The notes under the pieces: model-generated
What the model was told of the DNA's origin: nothing
What the model saw: only the letters and a program-made list of their open reading frames with translations
Database searches by the model: none
Assembly: GCF_000801105.2 (NCBI RefSeq)
Contig: NC_079514.1
Span: 19,136,293-19,200,292 of the forward strand
Direction of reading: 5' to 3'
DNA: 64,000 bases
DNA from: Raphanus sativus
Taxonomy: Eukaryota; Streptophyta; Magnoliopsida; Brassicales; Brassicaceae
Shown: positions 60,360-64,000 of the stretch, piece by piece
Position numbering within the stretch: position 1 is the stretch's first letter
How the letters are laid out: the number at the start of each line of letters is the position of its first letter
Made by a program: the position numbers and the translations under genes

Positions 60360-62000
60360 AGAAACTTTCGAAGAAGGCAACTCATACTTGTGCTAAACTT
60401 TACAACATCTATCATCCATCTGGGCACAACTCTTTCAAATATCCCCAGCGACTCAGCTTGTACAGCAGCTCAGCTTCTTCACCAGCTGAGTTATTTACCC
60501 AAGTTAGGGTGAATGATAAACCTGTCATGGTCAAAAGCCAGTGAGAAAGATTCAAAATTGGTGCTTTTCTGGTGGCTGATGATCAAAAGTGTATGTTTTT
60601 ACTTGAGAACAATCCGCATCCTATACAATAACATAACTATGTGCAAAAAGAAATTACCGCTTGATGGATAGGAGGGCAACAATGCAGACTCGTTTGTCTA
60701 TTATTTGTTGACAATTTCATTCCTGTAAAGTGTTCGCCAAGAGCTTGCAATGGACAACCAGCAGAGTTACTTGATCCATAGTCAGTTGTTTTATAGCATT
60801 GTGGTTGAATAACAAAGAGAGTTTCCTTGAAACGAAAGCAAGAAAATAGTATTAGTAAGCAAAATTTTGATGACTCACTTAGAAAAAATGATCCAGCTTA
60901 AGTCGATTTGCTTTACCGTTGTTGATTTGTGAGGTATGCTAATATGATGTGATACCATGTCCGTTTCCATGTTATCTTCTGTCTGCCTGCTATGTTTCGT
61001 CATGCCTCTCGTAGGTGATACCGTATCTGTTTCCACCATATCAGTCTACCTGCTACCCTTCCTCATGCTTCTCGTTGTAACTTGAGGAAATTCAGGAGTC
61101 TTTCGTGTTCTTCCACTTTGATTTTTGTTGTTGTGAGGAACACCCTCAGCTCTTTTAGTTTCTCAACTTGCCCAGAAAGTGCCTTGTCTGTAAAACTTTT
61201 TATGCCCAGTTAGTAATAGGACAAAGCATTTGATATCAAGAAAGGCTCGAGAACACTCTTCATTAAAAAAAAAAATTCAACTTTCTTACTCTTTTGTAGT
61301 TCTACCACAAGACACTTTTGAGACTCCAGACGGTCCTCCTCCCTGGTATATCTGTGGACCAAGACAGCCATGGTTTTACATTTCACAAGAATCCAGAAGC
61401 AAGTCCAGGGGAAGAAGATTAACAGAGTAATATAGGGTACTACATGCCTGATTTCAGCTATCTCATTCCTCAATCTCTCCTTATTCTCTTTCAAGTTCTG
61501 GTTTTCACTTATTAGATGCTATGCCAACGACTCTGAGACTACAAAAGCAAAAGAAAGAAGGACATGCTAAGAACATACTTTCAAAACACTGGAACTCAGC
61601 AGAGAATAAACAACATAAAAAGTAAAGAAACTGAATTGTTATATAATTCCAGATGTTTACAGCGAAGCTTAGGGATTCAGAGTGGCATTGATGATCTACT
61701 GTCAAACAAATTAGCAATCTAACCTAACAACAGAGAAGCAAGTAGTGAGAGTGAAAGTTGAAGCATGGATGAGAAAGGAAGAGATTTTCTCAAATGGTAC
61801 TTGAAACAAAGGTAAGGAATTTCTCTTCTTGTTCCCTATTATTCCCTATTAACCTCGTCCAATTCTGAAAATTGAAACAAAAGTTTCATAAATTGAAATC
61901 CCTAGAAATTAAAATCAGAGATCAAACCTTGAGGGTGGTGTATTTGTCATAGAGCTTGGCGCAGAGAGTTTCGATTTCCTATTGAAGAATCAAAAATAAT
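60360..62000 (-). pseudogene. Broken coiled-coil protein gene
   Basis: Exon-like blocks with acceptor/donor borders run leftward. They read EIETLCAKLYDKYTTLK (about 61925-61977); ELDEVNRE then, in another frame, QEEKFLTFVSS (about 61800-61865); SENQNLKENKERLRNEIAEI (about 61455-61520); YTREEDRLESQKCLVVELQK (about 61275-61350); LSGQVEKLKELR, then out of frame VTTRSMRKGSR and a Ser/Thr-rich part (about 60930-61195); CYKTTDYGSSNSAGCPLQAL to CCPPIHQA (about 60660-60830); and GLSFTLTWVNNSAGEEAELL (about 60440-60540). The order and the end resemble a conserved plant coiled-coil protein family whose name I cannot give with confidence. A 10-bp tandem duplication, a frameshift in the middle and a frame change near the end show it is broken. 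It may be cargo of the Helitron ending at 59118. Confidence 0.6.
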
Positions 62001-62440
62001 AATTTAGAGAATCTGGAGATACAGCTACCCCAAGAACACGAAGCAAAATCAAAAAGAAAACACAGATGGTAAATATTATGGTTTAGTAATGTTACAAAAA
62101 CGACTATGTATAAGTACAATGGCATTAGGTTGTAATTATTTAGGAAAAGTCAGGGTCAAATTTTTTTTGTACTTCAGCTTTAATAGTTTAAAATATCTTT
62201 TTCATATTAATTAACACTGTTTCATCAACCACCATTCCTTCATCAACAATTCTTTTTTACATAACTACCACCATTTCATTGTAATCACCATCATCTCATC
62301 CATATGAATCATGTGAACATGCCAATAGTTAATGATATGATGATCATCACCATCTATCTCTTTGATATCAATCACCATTTCTTCTGTCATAAACACCACC
62401 ACTCGTTTGTAATGTAAGTTTTCGGTTATAGTATGCTATT
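62001..62440. other. Intergenic DNA
   Basis: CACCA/CATCATC-rich stretch at about 62220-62405. No gene is seen. Confidence 0.4.
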
Positions 62441-62445
62441 TAAAT

Positions 62446-63000
62446 AATATGTACTATGTTATTTTGTTTGTTACTATTCTATTTTAGCAATGCTTCATAT
62501 TATGTTTTATGTGAATATTTTGATATTTGGATTAGGGTTTATATTTCCTATTAGGGTTTAGAATTAGTGTTTTGAATTAGTTTATGAAAGATTTGTGTTG
62601 ATGTTGAGGTAAGTTTTCCCTCTTTCCCTTCAATCATAAACATTTCAAAATTTGAACAATATGTACTATGTTGTTTCGTTTGTTACTATTCTACTTTTAC
62701 TAATGTTTTGTATTATGTACTATTTATACATTTTGATATTTGGGTAAAGATTATATTTTTTTAGGATTTAGTGATTAGTATTTTGGATTTAGTTTATAGA
62801 AGGTTTGAGTTGACATTGAGATAAAATTACTTCCTTCCATACAATCATACGCATTCAAAATTTGAACAATATGTATTATGTTATTTCAACTGTTACTATT
62901 TTATTTTAATAATATTCCATTCCATTCTTACTAATCCATTCCAATTAAACTTGTTCTCTAAAATTTATCTTTTTCTGTACCTGCATCTCGTCATCTACCA
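62446..63000. repeat. Three degenerate tandem copies, period about 211 bp
   Basis: AATATGTACTATGTT starts at 62446 and 62658, and AATATGTATTATGTT at 62868. Each is followed by GTTACTATTCTA/TTTTA and, in the first two, by TTTTGATATTTGG, TTAGGGTTT-like and GTTTGNGTTGA words. The third copy is truncated. Confidence 0.8.
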
Positions 63001-64000
63001 TGACATATTCTACACTACTATGACAATAATTACTTCTGCTATAAAAAATCATCTGTTACTCATGTATCCTTCCGCCATGATCGCCACTTATGTATCTACA
63101 AACATTGGTTCTTCTGTAATCACACGATCGCCATTCCTCTGGTTTGCCTTTTTGTTGTTAAAGTTTTCTCCTTTTTATCATATTTGTTCTTTTATGACAT
63201 GTTTACCGATAACCTTGAGAAAGAGAGGTTATAACCGGAAGAAAAATGAACAAATGCTATAAGAACTAATTCTGTCAAAAATCAATGCTATATACTTAAT
63301 TTTATCTCCAAAATTGGCTATTACACAAATTAACCCATGTTTAAATTATTTTCCGGTGAAAAAATAAAATACTTACTGGGTATATATAACGTTTCAGTGA
63401 TATACTGAACCGATAATACCAACCACACCATCTAAAACTGTAAATGTTGTCAAAAAAATATAACTGTAAATGCAATAAAACTAAAATCAATGATATTATG
63501 TATCAGCTCCTATATTTAAGCAATCACATTAAACTACCAAATGCAAATAAATTAATAATATCTACATTTTATATAATTATAAAAGTATAAAAAATCATAA
63601 TATTATAATAAATATAAAAATTATATTTATAAAGTCATACTATTAAAAAAATTAAAATTATAGATTTTTTTTTGTTTTAGAGTTTTATATTATAAATTAA
63701 AATATAATACGTATACATTTTGCAATTTATATTATTTCAATTAAACATTTATTGAATATTTTAGTTTTTTTTAAGAAAAAAATGTACCATCCTACAACCG
63801 CCCGCAACTACAAACACTAACTGGAACCAAATTTTAATTTTAAGAGGTTCAGAACGGTTTTAAGAGATGTGTAGCATTTTTTATTATTATTATTTTAAAA
63901 CACCAACAACCGCAAAACATGCGTTTGCGGGTGACAGCAGAAAAACCAGTCATGACGTAATACTATATCAATATTTTATGAAAAATCTGCACTTACCAAA
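63001..64000. other. AT-rich intergenic DNA
   Basis: An open frame at 62951-63262 has no recognisable similarity and sits in repeat-derived sequence. Nothing else is seen. Confidence 0.4.

Noticed and set aside
1..64000. A new multi-gene defence or metabolic system
   Set aside because: The only intact or near-intact host genes are four known plant families held together by ancestral synteny. Everything else is transposon-derived or non-coding.

Overview
This window is nuclear plant DNA from a member of the Brassicaceae, most likely Brassica, Raphanus or a close relative. The evidence is AT-rich intergenic DNA, genes with many short GT-AG introns, and four host genes whose order matches one Arabidopsis thaliana segment. 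All four lie on the + strand: a pfkB-type sugar kinase, myosin XI-2/MYA2, the flavin monooxygenase YUC5, and a FORKED-like (DUF828 plus PH-like) protein. From memory this is the order At5g43910 - At5g43900 - At5g43890 - At5g43870. The duplicated Arabidopsis segment around XI-H and YUC8 fits less well at protein level. The gene expected between YUC5 and the FORKED-like gene (At5g43880) is not visible.

Layout. 1-1060 looks like the 5' leader and first intron of a gene reading left. 1061-1877 holds hairpin repeats and AT-rich DNA. 1878-7343 is a composite Mutator-like (Pack-MULE-like) element with degenerate inverted ends and a candidate 8-bp target duplication. It carries a broken TatC gene, a fragment of an hnRNP-like gene, two tandem fold-back elements, and about 2 kb of TTATAAA-rich higher-order repeat with a 66-bp LINE patch. 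8304-10590 is the 5'-truncated pfkB gene. 10591-15600 is a graveyard of copia and gypsy fragments plus MITEs. 16107-25399 is the complete 39-exon myosin gene. 25400-39500 is a long intergenic stretch with a Stowaway MITE, a 5'-truncated LINE with a 15-bp target duplication, SINE-like tRNA-related heads and tandem repeats. 39556-41053 is YUC5. 41054-44918 contains two related hAT-type MITEs. 44919-48342 is the FORKED-like gene, whose exons are all recognisable but which carries a one-base insertion that ends the frame before the PH-like domain. 48534-55531 is a complete but decayed Ty1/copia element on the minus strand with two 350-bp LTRs. It split one copy of a tandem duplication, and the other copy (about 56630-57240) is a local stand-in for the unoccupied site. 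57272-58150 is a small Helitron. 59118 is the 3' terminus of a second Helitron on the minus strand. 60360-62000 is a broken minus-strand coiled-coil gene. The rest is AT-rich DNA with tandem repeats.

Function. The intact host genes are not a pathway. MYA2 moves organelles on actin, YUC5 makes auxin, and FORKED-like proteins influence vein patterning through auxin-carrier trafficking. Their adjacency is inherited synteny. I see no bacterial-type operon, CRISPR array, or clear new enzymatic system. The novel content is in transposon architecture and gene decay.
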